Shown here: piece after piece, positions 45,924-57,430 of the stretch
Position numbering within the stretch: the first letter of the stretch is position 1
How the letters are laid out: the number at the start of each line of letters is the position of its first letter
Origin: Blautia sp.
GTDB taxonomy: Bacteria > Bacillota > Clostridia > Lachnospirales > Lachnospiraceae
Direction of reading: 5' to 3'
NCBI GenBank assembly: GCA_022770365.1
Contig: JALEHU010000006.1
Coordinates: 36,846 to 100,845, forward strand
Length of the DNA stretch: 64,000 nucleotides
Made by a program: the position numbers and the translations under genes
The notes under the pieces: model-generated
Database searches by the model: none
Seen by the model: only the letters and a program-made list of their open reading frames with translations
What the model was told of the DNA's origin: nothing

Positions 45924-48900
45924 TGCCGAAGAATAAAGACATTCACAAAGTACTTGTCATCGGATCCGGTCCGATTATCATCGGGCAGGCCGCCGAATTT
46001 GACTATGCAGGAACCCAGGCATGCCGTTCTCTGAAAGAAGAAGGTATGGAGGTTGTACTTCTGAACTCCAATCCTGCAACCATCATGACAGATAAAGATA
46101 TTGCAGACCGCGTTTATATTGAGCCTCTGACTGTGGAAGTAGTAGAGCAGCTTATCCTCAAAGAAAAACCGGACAGCGTACTTCCGACCCTTGGAGGACA
46201 GGCAGGTCTGAATCTTGCTATGGAGCTGGACGAGAAAGGTTTCCTGAAAGAACATAATGTACGCCTGATCGGTACCACGGCAGAAACCATCAAAAAGGCA
46301 GAAGACCGCCAGGAATTCAAGGACACTATGGAAAAAATCGGTGAGCCTGTGGCGGCATCCAAAGTAGTAACCACCGTAGAAGACGGTCTTGCATTTACCA
46401 ACACGATCGGTTATCCGGTTGTTCTGCGTCCTGCCTATACTCTGGGCGGCAGCGGCGGCGGTATCGCTCATAACGAATACGAACTTCGCGAGATTCTGGA
46501 AAATGGTCTTCGTCTTTCACGAGTAGGAGAAGTTCTTGTAGAGCGCTGCATTGCCGGCTGGAAAGAAATCGAATACGAAGTAATGCGTGACAGCGCAGGC
46601 AACTGCATCACTGTCTGCAATATGGAAAATATCGACCCTGTAGGTGTTCATACCGGTGACTCCATCGTTGTGGCTCCGTCTCAGACACTTGGAGACAAAG
46701 AATATCAGATGCTCCGTACTTCAGCGCTGAACATTATTACAGAGCTTGGCATCACCGGCGGCTGTAACGTACAGTATGCGCTGAATCCGGAGAGCTTTGA
46801 ATACTGTGTTATCGAGGTGAATCCCCGTGTAAGCCGTTCCTCTGCCCTTGCAAGTAAGGCCACTGGATACCCGATCGCAAAAGTAGCTGCAAAGATTGCT
46901 CTGGGTTATACACTGGATGAGATTCCGAATGCCATTACCGGCAAGACTTATGCAAGCTTTGAGCCGATGCTGGATTACTGTGTTGTCAAAATCCCGCGTC
47001 TGCCATTTGATAAATTTATCACAGCCAAGAGAACCCTGACTACGCAGATGAAAGCAACCGGCGAGGTCATGAGTATCTGCCATAACTTTGAGGGCGCTCT
47101 GATGAAAGCTATCCGCTCTCTGGAACAGCATGTGGACAGCCTGATGTCCTATGATTTCTCCGGATTTTCTTCAGAAGAACTTCTGGATGAGCTGAAGATT
47201 GTGGATGACCGCAGAATCTGGAAGATTGCAGAAGCAATCCGCAGAGGCCTTTCTCAGGAGATGCTCCATGAAGTAACCAGAATTGACCACTGGTTTATCG
47301 ATAAGATTGCCATTCTTGTGGAAATGGAACAGACTCTGAAGCATCAGGAACTGACGCCGGATATTCTTTTGGAAGCAAAACGAATGGAATTTCCGGACAG
47401 TGTCATTGCCAGACTCACCGGCAAAACAGAAGCCGAAATCAAAGCAATGCGTCAGGAATGCGGAATTACCGCTGCATACAAAATGGTTGATACCTGTGCT
47501 GCAGAGTTTGCAGCAGCAACACCGTATTACTATTCTGTATACGGCGATCAGGAAACAGAGAATGAAGCAATCGCCACACCGGACAGAAAGAAAGTACTGG
47601 TTCTCGGCTCCGGCCCGATCCGTATCGGACAGGGTATTGAATTTGACTTCTGCTCTGTACATTGTACCTGGGCATTTTCCAAAGAAGGATACGAGACTAT
47701 TATCGTGAATAACAACCCGGAAACTGTCAGCACAGACTTTGACATTGCAGACAAGCTGTATTTCGAGCCGCTGACACCGGAGGATGTGGAAAATATGGTA
47801 AACATTGAAAAACCGGATGGTGCTGTGGTGCAGTTCGGCGGACAGACCGCGATCAAGCTTACCGAGGCGCTGATCAGAATGGGGGTAAAAATCCTTGGAA
47901 CTTCCGCAGAAAACGTGGATGCTGCCGAAGACCGTGAGCTCTTTGACGGTATTCTGGAACAGTGCCGGATCCCGCGTCCCAAGGGACATACCGTATTTAC
48001 TGCAGAGGAAGCAAAGAAAGCTGCAAACGAGCTGGGATATCCGGTTCTCGTGCGGCCATCCTATGTACTTGGCGGACAGGGAATGCGCATTGCTGTCAGT
48101 GATGAGGATGTGGAGGAATATATCGGTGTGATCAATCAGATTGCTCAGGAGCACCCGATTCTGGTGGATAAATATCTGGTTGGAAAGGAAATCGAGGTTG
48201 ACGCTGTCTGCGACGGCGAGGACATCCTGATCCCGGGAATCATGGAGCACATTGAGCGTGCAGGCATCCATTCCGGCGACAGTATTTCCGTTTATCCCGC
48301 CCAGACCATCAGCGAACAGGCGAAGGCCACCATTGCGGAATACACAGCCCGCCTTGCCAAAGCTCTTCATGTGATCGGTATGATCAATATTCAGTTCATT
48401 GTATGCAATGATGAAGTGTATGTGATCGAAGTAAATCCGCGTTCCAGCCGTACTGTTCCGTATATCAGCAAAGTAACCGGAATCCCTATCGTACCGCTTG
48501 CGACCAAAGTGATTCTGGGATACAAGTTGAAAGATCTCGGCTATGAGCCGGGACTTCAGCCGGAGGCAAAACATATTGCCATTAAGATGCCGGTATTCTC
48601 CTTTGAGAAGATCCGCGGCGCAGACATCAGTCTGGGCCCGGAAATGAAATCCACAGGTGAGTGTCTTGGTATTGCGGAAACATTCAATGAAGCTCTGTAT
48701 AAAGCATTTCTTGGCGCCGGCATTAAGCTGCCGAAGTATAAGAATATGATCATTACGGTGAAAGAGGAAGACAAACAGGATATCATTCCGATCGCCAGAA
48801 GATTTGAAGCTCTCGGATACCGTATTTATGCAACACGAGGCACGGAAAAAGTTCTGAAAGAAAACGGAATCAAAGCAATCCGTACCAATAAGCTGGAGCA

Positions 48901-49138
48901 GCCTGCGCCGAACCTGATGGATCTGATTCTCGGCCATAAGATCGATGTGGTCATTGATACCCCTCCTCAGGGTGTGGAACATCAGAAAGACGGTTTTGTC
49001 ATCCGCAGAAATGCCATTGAGACAGGTGTCAATGTTCTGACCTCTCTGGATACTGCGGAAGCACTTGTAACCAGTCTGGAGAATACAGATCTGAACCATC
49101 TGACACTGATCGATATCGCTACGATCGCGAACCGCTGA
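45923..49138 (+). CDS. carB: Carbamoyl-phosphate synthase large subunit
   Basis: 1071 aa; VLVIGSGPIIIGQAAEFDYAGTQACRSLKEEG; duplicated ATP-grasp halves; VLGSGPIRIGQGIEFDFCSVH. Confidence 0.97.
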   Translation: MPKNKDIHKVLVIGSGPIIIGQAAEFDYAGTQACRSLKEEGMEVVLLNSNPATIMTDKDIADRVYIEPLTVEVVEQLILKEKPDSVLPTLGGQAGLNLAMELDEKGFLKEHNVRLIGTTAETIKKAEDRQEFKDTMEKIGEPVAASKVVTTVEDGLAFTNTIGYPVVLRPAYTLGGSGGGIAHNEYELREILENGLRLSRVGEVLVERCIAGWKEIEYEVMRDSAGNCITVCNMENIDPVGVHTGDSIVVAPSQTLGDKEYQMLRTSALNIITELGITGGCNVQYALNPESFEYCVIEVNPRVSRSSALASKATGYPIAKVAAKIALGYTLDEIPNAITGKTYASFEPMLDYCVVKIPRLPFDKFITAKRTLTTQMKATGEVMSICHNFEGALMKAIRSLEQHVDSLMSYDFSGFSSEELLDELKIVDDRRIWKIAEAIRRGLSQEMLHEVTRIDHWFIDKIAILVEMEQTLKHQELTPDILLEAKRMEFPDSVIARLTGKTEAEIKAMRQECGITAAYKMVDTCAAEFAAATPYYYSVYGDQETENEAIATPDRKKVLVLGSGPIRIGQGIEFDFCSVHCTWAFSKEGYETIIVNNNPETVSTDFDIADKLYFEPLTPEDVENMVNIEKPDGAVVQFGGQTAIKLTEALIRMGVKILGTSAENVDAAEDRELFDGILEQCRIPRPKGHTVFTAEEAKKAANELGYPVLVRPSYVLGGQGMRIAVSDEDVEEYIGVINQIAQEHPILVDKYLVGKEIEVDAVCDGEDILIPGIMEHIERAGIHSGDSISVYPAQTISEQAKATIAEYTARLAKALHVIGMINIQFIVCNDEVYVIEVNPRSSRTVPYISKVTGIPIVPLATKVILGYKLKDLGYEPGLQPEAKHIAIKMPVFSFEKIRGADISLGPEMKSTGECLGIAETFNEALYKAFLGAGIKLPKYKNMIITVKEEDKQDIIPIARRFEALGYRIYATRGTEKVLKENGIKAIRTNKLEQPAPNLMDLILGHKIDVVIDTPPQGVEHQKDGFVIRRNAIETGVNVLTSLDTAEALVTSLENTDLNHLTLIDIATIANR

Positions 49139-49153
49139 GAATAGAAATTATCA

Positions 49154-49190
49154 GGCGAAGATTCCTAAATTCATGGAATCTTCGCCTTTG
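49154..49190 (+). terminator. Rho-independent terminator after carB
   Basis: GGCGAAGATTCC / GGAATCTTCGCC perfect 12-bp stem then TTTG. Confidence 0.85.
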
Positions 49191-49306
49191 TTATGGTATA
49201 CTTACAACTGAATATAAAGTCTTTCGGGCTGATGGCAAGACTGACGGAATTATCATTGCAATCGTGCAGTCCGACTGAACGGATACCAAATAGGAAGGGA
49301 GATATT

Positions 49307-50215
49307 ATGAACATTATTGAAGTGATCAAGGTAATCATCCTTGGTATTGTGGAAGGAATTACGGAATGGCTTCCCATCAGCAGTACCGGACATATGATCC
49401 TGGTGGATGAATTTATGCATCTGAATGTCTCGGAGGAATTTAAGGAATTCTTTCTTGTTGTCATTCAGCTGGGCGCGATACTGGCTGTAGTTGTGCTATA
49501 CTGGAATAAGCTGTGGCCGTTTTATATCCGAAAGATCCCGAAAAAAACACAGAGAGCACTGGATCAGCAGCCTGCTGTTTCCCGCTGGATTCTCACGTTT
49601 GTGGAAAAATTCTGTGATAAAGACAAATGGATTTTGTGGTTTAAGATTCTGGTTGCCTGTCTTCCTACAATTGTGATCGCATTGCCGTTTAATGATTTCA
49701 TAGAAGAGAAATTTAATAATTATGTGGTGGTTGCCATTGCACTGATTTTTTATGGTGTATTGTTTATCTTTATCGAGGATTATAACAAGAAGAGAAGACC
49801 GACCTGTACGTCTCTGGAGGATATGTCTTTTAAAATGGCGTTTCTGATCGGTATTTTTCAGGTGCTCTCCGTGATTCCCGGTACTTCCCGTTCCGGATCT
49901 ACGATCATCGGAGGAATTCTTGTGGGAACTTCCCGTACTGTCGCGGCAGAATTTACATTTTTCCTGGCGATTCCGGTTATGTTCGGAGCCAGCCTTCTGA
50001 AACTGATCAAATTCGGACTTGCTTTTTCTGCCAGTGAAGTGGTGATCCTGATCGTGGGAGTTGTTGTGGCGTTTGTGGTTTCGATTCTTGCAATCAAGTT
50101 CCTTGTGGGATATATCAAGAAACATGACTTTAAAGCCTTTGGATGGTACAGAATCGTTCTTGGTATTCTCGTGCTGGGATATTTTATCGGAAAGACACTT
50201 CTGTTTAAAGCGTGA
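49307..50215 (+). CDS. uppP: Undecaprenyl-diphosphatase
   Basis: ATG 49307; [21 protein letters not shown] and [21 protein letters not shown] BacA motifs. Confidence 0.96.
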   Translation: MNIIEVIKVIILGIVEGITEWLPISSTGHMILVDEFMHLNVSEEFKEFFLVVIQLGAILAVVVLYWNKLWPFYIRKIPKKTQRALDQQPAVSRWILTFVEKFCDKDKWILWFKILVACLPTIVIALPFNDFIEEKFNNYVVVAIALIFYGVLFIFIEDYNKKRRPTCTSLEDMSFKMAFLIGIFQVLSVIPGTSRSGSTIIGGILVGTSRTVAAEFTFFLAIPVMFGASLLKLIKFGLAFSASEVVILIVGVVVAFVVSILAIKFLVGYIKKHDFKAFGWYRIVLGILVLGYFIGKTLLFKA

Positions 50216-50295
50216 TGTTATCCGGCTGAGGAGAGAAATGGGGGATCGATTCAGCTGTATGTGAACACTTTTGAGAAATAAAGGAGGTATTATAA

Positions 50296-51792
<1,497 letters not shown>

Positions 51793-51817
51793 TAATAAAA
51801 TCAGGAGAAGAGACGAA

Positions 51818-52675
51818 ATGAAAAAACGCATTTTTGCAGTACTAATGGCGGGAATGATGGCAGCGGGACTTAACGTTGGTGCAGTGCAGGCGGCTGAGGA
51901 ACCGGCAGAAGATCTGAGCGGCGAAGTATATGTATTTATTGCCGCAAGCTTAAGTAATGCCATGGAAGAAATTCAGAAGAACTTTAATGAGCAGTATCCG
52001 TATGTGGAAATTCTCTATAATGCGGACAGTTCCGGTACCCTGCAGACCCAGATCGAAGAAGGATCCAGATGCGATATTTTCTTCTCTGCGGCAACGAAAC
52101 AGATGAATGCGCTGGTGGAAGAAGGCCTTGCAAAGGAAGATACTGTAACAGAACTTCTTGAGAACAAAGTTGTATTGATCAAACCTGCAGGCGGAGAGAC
52201 TTCTGTGACTGGATTTGAGAATATCACGGATGCAGCGAACCTGGCTCTTGCAGGGGAGAGTGTTCCGGTAGGTCAGTATGCCCGTGAAATCTTTACCAAC
52301 ATGGGGATTATGGATCAGGTAGAGGCGATGGAAATCAATGAAGGCAAAAATGTAACAGAAGTTCTTGCGGCAGTTGCTGAGGGAAGTAATGAAGTTGGCA
52401 TTGTTTACGCAACAGATGCAGCATCCGTTGCGGACCAGGTGGAGATTATCGCGGAAGCTCCGGCAGATGCCCTTCAGACACCGGTACTTTACCCTGTAGG
52501 AATGATCACAGATCAGGAAGCCTCTGAAGATGAAATTGCCGCAGCTGAAGCATTCCTTGCATATCTCAAGACAGATGAAGTGCTGGCTGTATTCGAAGAT
52601 TATGGATTCAGCCCATATAGAGCAGAAAATGAGAAAGCTGCTGAAGAAGAAGCCGCAGAGGAAGCTGCAGAATAA
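51818..52675 (+). CDS. Molybdate-type ABC substrate-binding protein (ModA-like), no adjacent modBC
   Basis: ATG 51818; VYVFIAASLSNAMEEIQKNFNEQYPYVEILYNADSSGTLQTQIEEGSRCDIFFSA typical of ModA. Confidence 0.85.
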   Translation: MKKRIFAVLMAGMMAAGLNVGAVQAAEEPAEDLSGEVYVFIAASLSNAMEEIQKNFNEQYPYVEILYNADSSGTLQTQIEEGSRCDIFFSAATKQMNALVEEGLAKEDTVTELLENKVVLIKPAGGETSVTGFENITDAANLALAGESVPVGQYAREIFTNMGIMDQVEAMEINEGKNVTEVLAAVAEGSNEVGIVYATDAASVADQVEIIAEAPADALQTPVLYPVGMITDQEASEDEIAAAEAFLAYLKTDEVLAVFEDYGFSPYRAENEKAAEEEAAEEAAE

Positions 52676-52813
52676 GCTTCAGAGAAAAGTTCCTCATTTT
52701 TCGAGGAAACAGCTGTTTTATTTCTCCGAAATATACCTATATTTTTCAGCATATTTGTATTAGAATAATTTCTATCAAAGTGAGATTACAAAACAGATAG
52801 GAGAGTGAACGTT

Positions 52814-53029
52814 ATGCTGACATTTATATTTGCGATATTAATGATATGGATTTTCGGGAAATTAATTGGATTTGCATTCAGGGCAGCCTGGGGTGTAACC
52901 AAAATACTATTTACGTGTTTGTTTCTGCCTGTTATATTGATCTGCCTTGTAATTGGCGGGTTGATTTATATAGCGCTTCCGCTGCTGCTGATCATCGGGA
53001 TTGTTGCTTTGGTCTGCACATCAAAGTAA
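52814..53029 (+). CDS. Small hydrophobic membrane protein
   Basis: ~71 aa, two hydrophobic segments, RBS AGGAGAG; ORF track start GTG 52805. Confidence 0.6.
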   Translation: MLTFIFAILMIWIFGKLIGFAFRAAWGVTKILFTCLFLPVILICLVIGGLIYIALPLLLIIGIVALVCTSK

Positions 53030-53038
53030 TTCATCATA

Positions 53039-53073
53039 ACAGCCGGGATTCCGTCTGGGGAATTCCGGCTGTT
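53039..53073 (+). terminator. Rho-independent terminator-like hairpin
   Basis: CAGCCGGGATTCC / GGAATTCCGGCTG stem. Confidence 0.6.
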
Positions 53074-53233
53074 GCTGTATTTACAACAGCTCAGATGGGA
53101 GATATCCAGTAAAGAGATGATTTTTTATTCATAATGTTTTCCCACATGCAGGACAAATATGATATACTTGTTGCTGAAATAGATTAGAATAATTGAAATA
53201 TGTGATTTATTATCGACAAGGAGCAATAGCCTT

Positions 53234-53818
53234 ATGAAAGAGAATACGATAAAGATAGAAGAAAAAGTAAAGGAACGAGCGGTTATGGGGGAAAGCCGTA
53301 AGCCTGCCGCTGCCATGGATGAGCGGTTTGAATTTCGAAATATCAGGCAGGAAGAGGCCGAACAGGCGGCAGCGATTGAACAGATCTGTTTTCTGCCAAA
53401 TGAGGCATGTTCTCCGGAGCGTATGAGGGAACGCGTTGCTGCAGCTCCGGAACTTTTTCTGGTTGCGGTAGACCGCAGGACAGACAGGATAGCCGGATTT
53501 TTAAATGGACTTGCGACAAATGAGGATTCTTTCCGGGATGAATTTTTTACAGATGTGAGTCTTTACGAGCCTGAGGGCAGAAATGTCATGCTGCTTGGGC
53601 TGGATGTTCTTCCGGAATATCGCAGGCAGGGGCTGGCGACGGAACTGATGAACCGGTATTCATGCAGAGAACGGCAGAATAACCGGCATATGCTCCTTCT
53701 TACCTGTCTTGATTCCAAGGTTGAAATGTACAGGAAGATGGGATTTACTGACCTCGGAGAAGCAAATTCTGAATGGGGCGGAGAAAAATGGCATGAGATG
53801 ATATGCATGATAAAGTGA
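53234..53818 (+). CDS. GNAT family N-acetyltransferase
   Basis: LLGLDVLPEYRRQGLATELMNRY acetyl-CoA-binding motif. Confidence 0.88.
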   Translation: MKENTIKIEEKVKERAVMGESRKPAAAMDERFEFRNIRQEEAEQAAAIEQICFLPNEACSPERMRERVAAAPELFLVAVDRRTDRIAGFLNGLATNEDSFRDEFFTDVSLYEPEGRNVMLLGLDVLPEYRRQGLATELMNRYSCRERQNNRHMLLLTCLDSKVEMYRKMGFTDLGEANSEWGGEKWHEMICMIK

Positions 53819-53865
53819 CAAGCGGAGAATACCCCAAAAGAGAACCCGGAAATAAGGAGTTTAGT

Positions 53866-54318
53866 ATGCGTGCAGAGGTCGTGACACTGACGAATATGTG
53901 CATGGTTTATGATGACAGAGGAAATGTTCTGGTACAGGACAGGGTGGATAAAGATTGGGGCGGACTGACGTTTCCCGGCGGTCATATTGAGAAAGGGGAG
54001 TCATTTGTGGATTCCGTAATCCGGGAGGTGTTTGAGGAGACAGGCCTTACCATAGAAAAACCCAGAATCTGCGGAACGAAAGACTGGGAGGAAGAAGACG
54101 GTTCAAGATATCTGGTGGTGTTTTATAAAACAAATCTGTTTCACGGTGAACTTAAATCCTCAAATGAAGGTGAAGTCAGATGGATGCCGCTGGAAGAAAT
54201 GAAAAGAGGAAATCTGGCATATGGGATGGAGGATATGCTGAGAGTTTTTCTGGAAGAGGATATCAATGAATTTCATTATGTCAGCGAAAATGGCGAATGG
54301 AAATATATATTGAAATAA
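53866..54318 (+). CDS. Nudix hydrolase
   Basis: GGHIEKGESFVDSVIREVFEETGL Nudix box; likely ATG 53866 after AAGGAG. Confidence 0.93.
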   Translation: MRAEVVTLTNMCMVYDDRGNVLVQDRVDKDWGGLTFPGGHIEKGESFVDSVIREVFEETGLTIEKPRICGTKDWEEEDGSRYLVVFYKTNLFHGELKSSNEGEVRWMPLEEMKRGNLAYGMEDMLRVFLEEDINEFHYVSENGEWKYILK

Positions 54319-54384
54319 TATCGCTGCACCCTTTGCGCTCATTATACATATAGTAAAAGCAGTTAGGGAAAAAGGAGAGACGAT

Positions 54385-55377
54385 ATGAAACGAAAAATCG
54401 CTGCTGTTTTTCTGGCTGTACTGATGGTTATCGGCTGCATGTCTGTTTATGCCGGAACTGAGGAACTGACGGAAGTGACACTGAATGAAGTCGCCCACTC
54501 TATTTTTTATGCACCGCAGTATGTGGCGTACGAAAAAGGATACTTTGCGGAGGAAGGTCTTGACCTGGAAATTATAACCGGATTTGGCGCAGATAAAGTA
54601 ATGACGGCAGTTCTTTCCGGTGAAGCGGACATTGGATTTATGGGTGCGGAAGCTTCTATCTATGCATATCAGGAAGGCGCCAATGATGCAGTAGTCAACT
54701 TTGCCCAGCTTACCCAGCGCGCCGGTAATTTCCTCGTGGCCCGTCAGGAAATGCCGGACTTTACCTGGGAAGACCTGAAAGGCAGTAAAGTGCTTGGAGG
54801 ACGAAAAGGCGGCATGCCGGAAATGGTATTTGAGTATATTTTGAAACAAAACGGCATTGGCCCGGAAACAGATCTGGAAATTGACCAAAGTATTGATTTC
54901 GGCTCTACCGCAGCTGCTTTTTCAGGCGGTCTTGGAGATTTCAGCGTTGAATTCGAGCCTTCAGCGACAGCACTGGAGCAGGAAGGCGCAGGATATGTGG
55001 TGGCGTCTCTTGGTGTGGACTCCGGTTACGTTCCTTACACTTCCTACAGCGCAAAAACCAGCTTTATGGAAGAGCATCCGGATGTGATCCAGAAGTTTAC
55101 GAATGCCCTTCAGAAAGGAATGGAATATGTTCGGGAGCATTCTCCGGAGGAAATTGCCGAGGTGATCGCGCCGCAGTTCCCAGAGACAGATCTGGATACC
55201 ATTACAACCATTGTGAAACGTTATTATGAGCAGGATACCTGGAAAGACAATCTTGTTTTTGAAAAGGAGAGTTTTGAACTTCTTCAGGATATTCTGGAAG
55301 GCGCAGGGGAACTGAAAGAGCGTGTTTCGTATAATGATCTGGTAATTACTGATTATGCAGAGGAAGCATTAAAATAG
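54385..55377 (+). CDS. ABC substrate-binding lipoprotein, NMT1/SsuA-like
   Basis: Signal with VIGC lipobox-like site; EVAHSIFYAPQYVAYEKGYFAEEGLDLEIITGFGADKVMTAVLSGEADIGFMG. Confidence 0.88.
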   Translation: MKRKIAAVFLAVLMVIGCMSVYAGTEELTEVTLNEVAHSIFYAPQYVAYEKGYFAEEGLDLEIITGFGADKVMTAVLSGEADIGFMGAEASIYAYQEGANDAVVNFAQLTQRAGNFLVARQEMPDFTWEDLKGSKVLGGRKGGMPEMVFEYILKQNGIGPETDLEIDQSIDFGSTAAAFSGGLGDFSVEFEPSATALEQEGAGYVVASLGVDSGYVPYTSYSAKTSFMEEHPDVIQKFTNALQKGMEYVREHSPEEIAEVIAPQFPETDLDTITTIVKRYYEQDTWKDNLVFEKESFELLQDILEGAGELKERVSYNDLVITDYAEEALK

Positions 55378-55406
55378 ACAGTCTGATATCTTAAGAAGTT
55401 TCGGCG

Positions 55407-55446
55407 AAAGCTGCCGTGGCATAGGGAATAATGCTGCGGCAGCTTT
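55407..55446 (+). terminator. Rho-independent terminator
   Basis: AAAGCTGCCG / CGGCAGCTTT perfect 10-bp arms. Confidence 0.7.
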
Positions 55447-55580
55447 ATGTTGCGGTAATCGTATCACGAATTCTTGATATAAATCGTTATTTTTTTATAT
55501 TGACTTTCCAGGGAAAAATATGACACTATGATAGCATCCAATCATGATGTTATTTGAATTTTCAGGGAGGGGCAATAGTA

Positions 55581-57080
55581 ATGGAAAACCAGAGAAAATG
55601 CGGTGTTCTGCTGCCGGTGAGCAGCCTGCCGTCCAGATACGGAATCGGATGCTTTTCCAAAAGTGCATACGAATTTGTTGATCAGCTGAAGGAAGCCGGA
55701 CAGAGCTACTGGCAGATACTTCCGCTTGGACCTACCAGTTATGGTGATTCACCATATCAGTCATTCTCTACATTTGCGGGAAATCCATATTTTATCAGTC
55801 TGGATGATCTGATCGAAGAGGGAGTTCTTACCCGAAAGGAATGCAATAAAGTGGACTTCGGAGATGATCCGTCTAATGTAGATTATGCAAAGATTTATGA
55901 GGGACGGACCATTCTTCTGCGCAAAGCGTATGAGCGCAGCAATATTTCTGAAAATCCGGAGTTCAGAAAGTTCCAGGAAGAGCAGGGTTACTGGCTGAAG
56001 GATTACGCACTTTTTATGGCTGTAAAAGCGCGTTTCGGCGGAGTTGCCTGGAGTGAATGGGCGGAGGATATCCGTCTTCGCTGGCAGAACGCACTGGATT
56101 ATTATCGCAGGGAACTGTATTTTGATATTGAATTTTATGAATACCTGCAGTTTAAATTCTATGAACAGTGGGCAAAACTGAAGGCTTATGCGAACGAAAA
56201 AGGGATTCGTATCATCGGAGATATTCCGATTTATGTTGCGATGGACAGTGCAGATACATGGGCGAATCCGTGGCTGTTCAAACTGGATCAGAATAATCAG
56301 CCCACACAGGTGGCGGGATGTCCGCCGGATGGATTTTCCGCAACCGGACAGCTCTGGGGAAACCCTCTGTACAACTGGGAGGTACACAGACAGTCCGGGT
56401 TTGACTGGTGGATCAAACGAATCGCACATTGTTTCAAGATGTATGATGTCGTGCGCATCGACCATTTCCGCGGATTTGATGAGTATTATGCAATCCCGTT
56501 TGGTGATGAGACAGCCGAAAACGGCTGGTGGGAAAAGGGACCCGGTATGGAGCTGTTCCGGGCGATTTCCGGCCATCTTGGACAGAAAGACATTATTGCA
56601 GAAGACCTTGGATATATGACTGATTCTGTAAAACAGCTGGTGGCAGACAGTGGTTATCCGAATATGAAGGTCATTGAGTTTGCCTTCGATGAGCGTGATA
56701 CAGGAAATGCAAGTGATTATCTGCCTCATAATTATCCACGCAACTGTGTGGTTTATACCGGGACTCATGATAATGAAACACTGGTCTCCTGGTTCCAGAA
56801 TATTACTGCACCGGAGCGGAAGATGGTGAGAGAATATCTGAACAATTTTCATGATTCTGATGAGGAAATCTATAAAGATCTCATCTGTCTTGTGATGAGG
56901 AGTGTGGCAGATCTCTGTATTATACCAATGCAGGATTATCTGGGATTGGACAATTCTGCGCGTATCAATCAGCCTTCCACTCTTGGGAAGAATTGGAAAT
57001 GGCGTCTGAAAAAGGGGCAGTTCTCTAAAAAAATGCGCAGAGACATGGCAGCACTTGCTGCGAGATATGGAAGAATATGA
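55581..57080 (+). CDS. malQ: 4-alpha-glucanotransferase
   Basis: ATG 55581 after GGGAGGGG; GVLLPVSSLPSRYGIGCFSKSAYEFVDQLKEAGQSYWQILPLGPTSYGDSPYQSFSTFAGNPYFI; YTGTHDNETLVSW. Confidence 0.96.
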   Translation: MENQRKCGVLLPVSSLPSRYGIGCFSKSAYEFVDQLKEAGQSYWQILPLGPTSYGDSPYQSFSTFAGNPYFISLDDLIEEGVLTRKECNKVDFGDDPSNVDYAKIYEGRTILLRKAYERSNISENPEFRKFQEEQGYWLKDYALFMAVKARFGGVAWSEWAEDIRLRWQNALDYYRRELYFDIEFYEYLQFKFYEQWAKLKAYANEKGIRIIGDIPIYVAMDSADTWANPWLFKLDQNNQPTQVAGCPPDGFSATGQLWGNPLYNWEVHRQSGFDWWIKRIAHCFKMYDVVRIDHFRGFDEYYAIPFGDETAENGWWEKGPGMELFRAISGHLGQKDIIAEDLGYMTDSVKQLVADSGYPNMKVIEFAFDERDTGNASDYLPHNYPRNCVVYTGTHDNETLVSWFQNITAPERKMVREYLNNFHDSDEEIYKDLICLVMRSVADLCIIPMQDYLGLDNSARINQPSTLGKNWKWRLKKGQFSKKMRRDMAALAARYGRI

Positions 57081-57099
57081 TTCATATATGCATCAGGAT

Positions 57100-57132
57100 A
57101 AAGACGGTGGTTGAATACTGCCGTCTTTTTTT
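57100..57132 (+). terminator. Rho-independent terminator
   Basis: AAGACGG...CCGTCTTTTTTT. Confidence 0.85.
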
Positions 57133-57324
57133 GGGGATTGCTGCCTGTGGTCGTCTTGCTTCTATGGATGCTGTCATTTAACTGACTATCTAAACGTTTA
57201 ATAAAAAGACAGATAAATTTAAACAATTTAAACTTTCCTGAGCGCAAAATTGAAAATATAGTATCTAAATTGACTAAAAATGTAAAAAAGCAACTGTTTA
57301 ATATGTAGAAATTGCAATAAATGC

Positions 57325-57353
57325 TTGAAAATGCTGAAACGGTATGCTATTGT
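57325..57353 (+). promoter_or_regulatory. Promoter for sugar ABC operon
   Basis: TTGAAA - 17 bp - TATTGT with TGC extended -10. Confidence 0.55.
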
Positions 57354-57430
57354 TAATTCAACAAAAAACAAAACATTTAAACAATGCATGAGTGTAAAAG
57401 TTTAAATGGAAGTTTAAAGGAGGACGAACT

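Noticed and set aside
47171-49099. 642-aa minus-strand ORF
   Set aside because: Lies entirely opposite carB; composition and lack of motifs indicate a shadow ORF.
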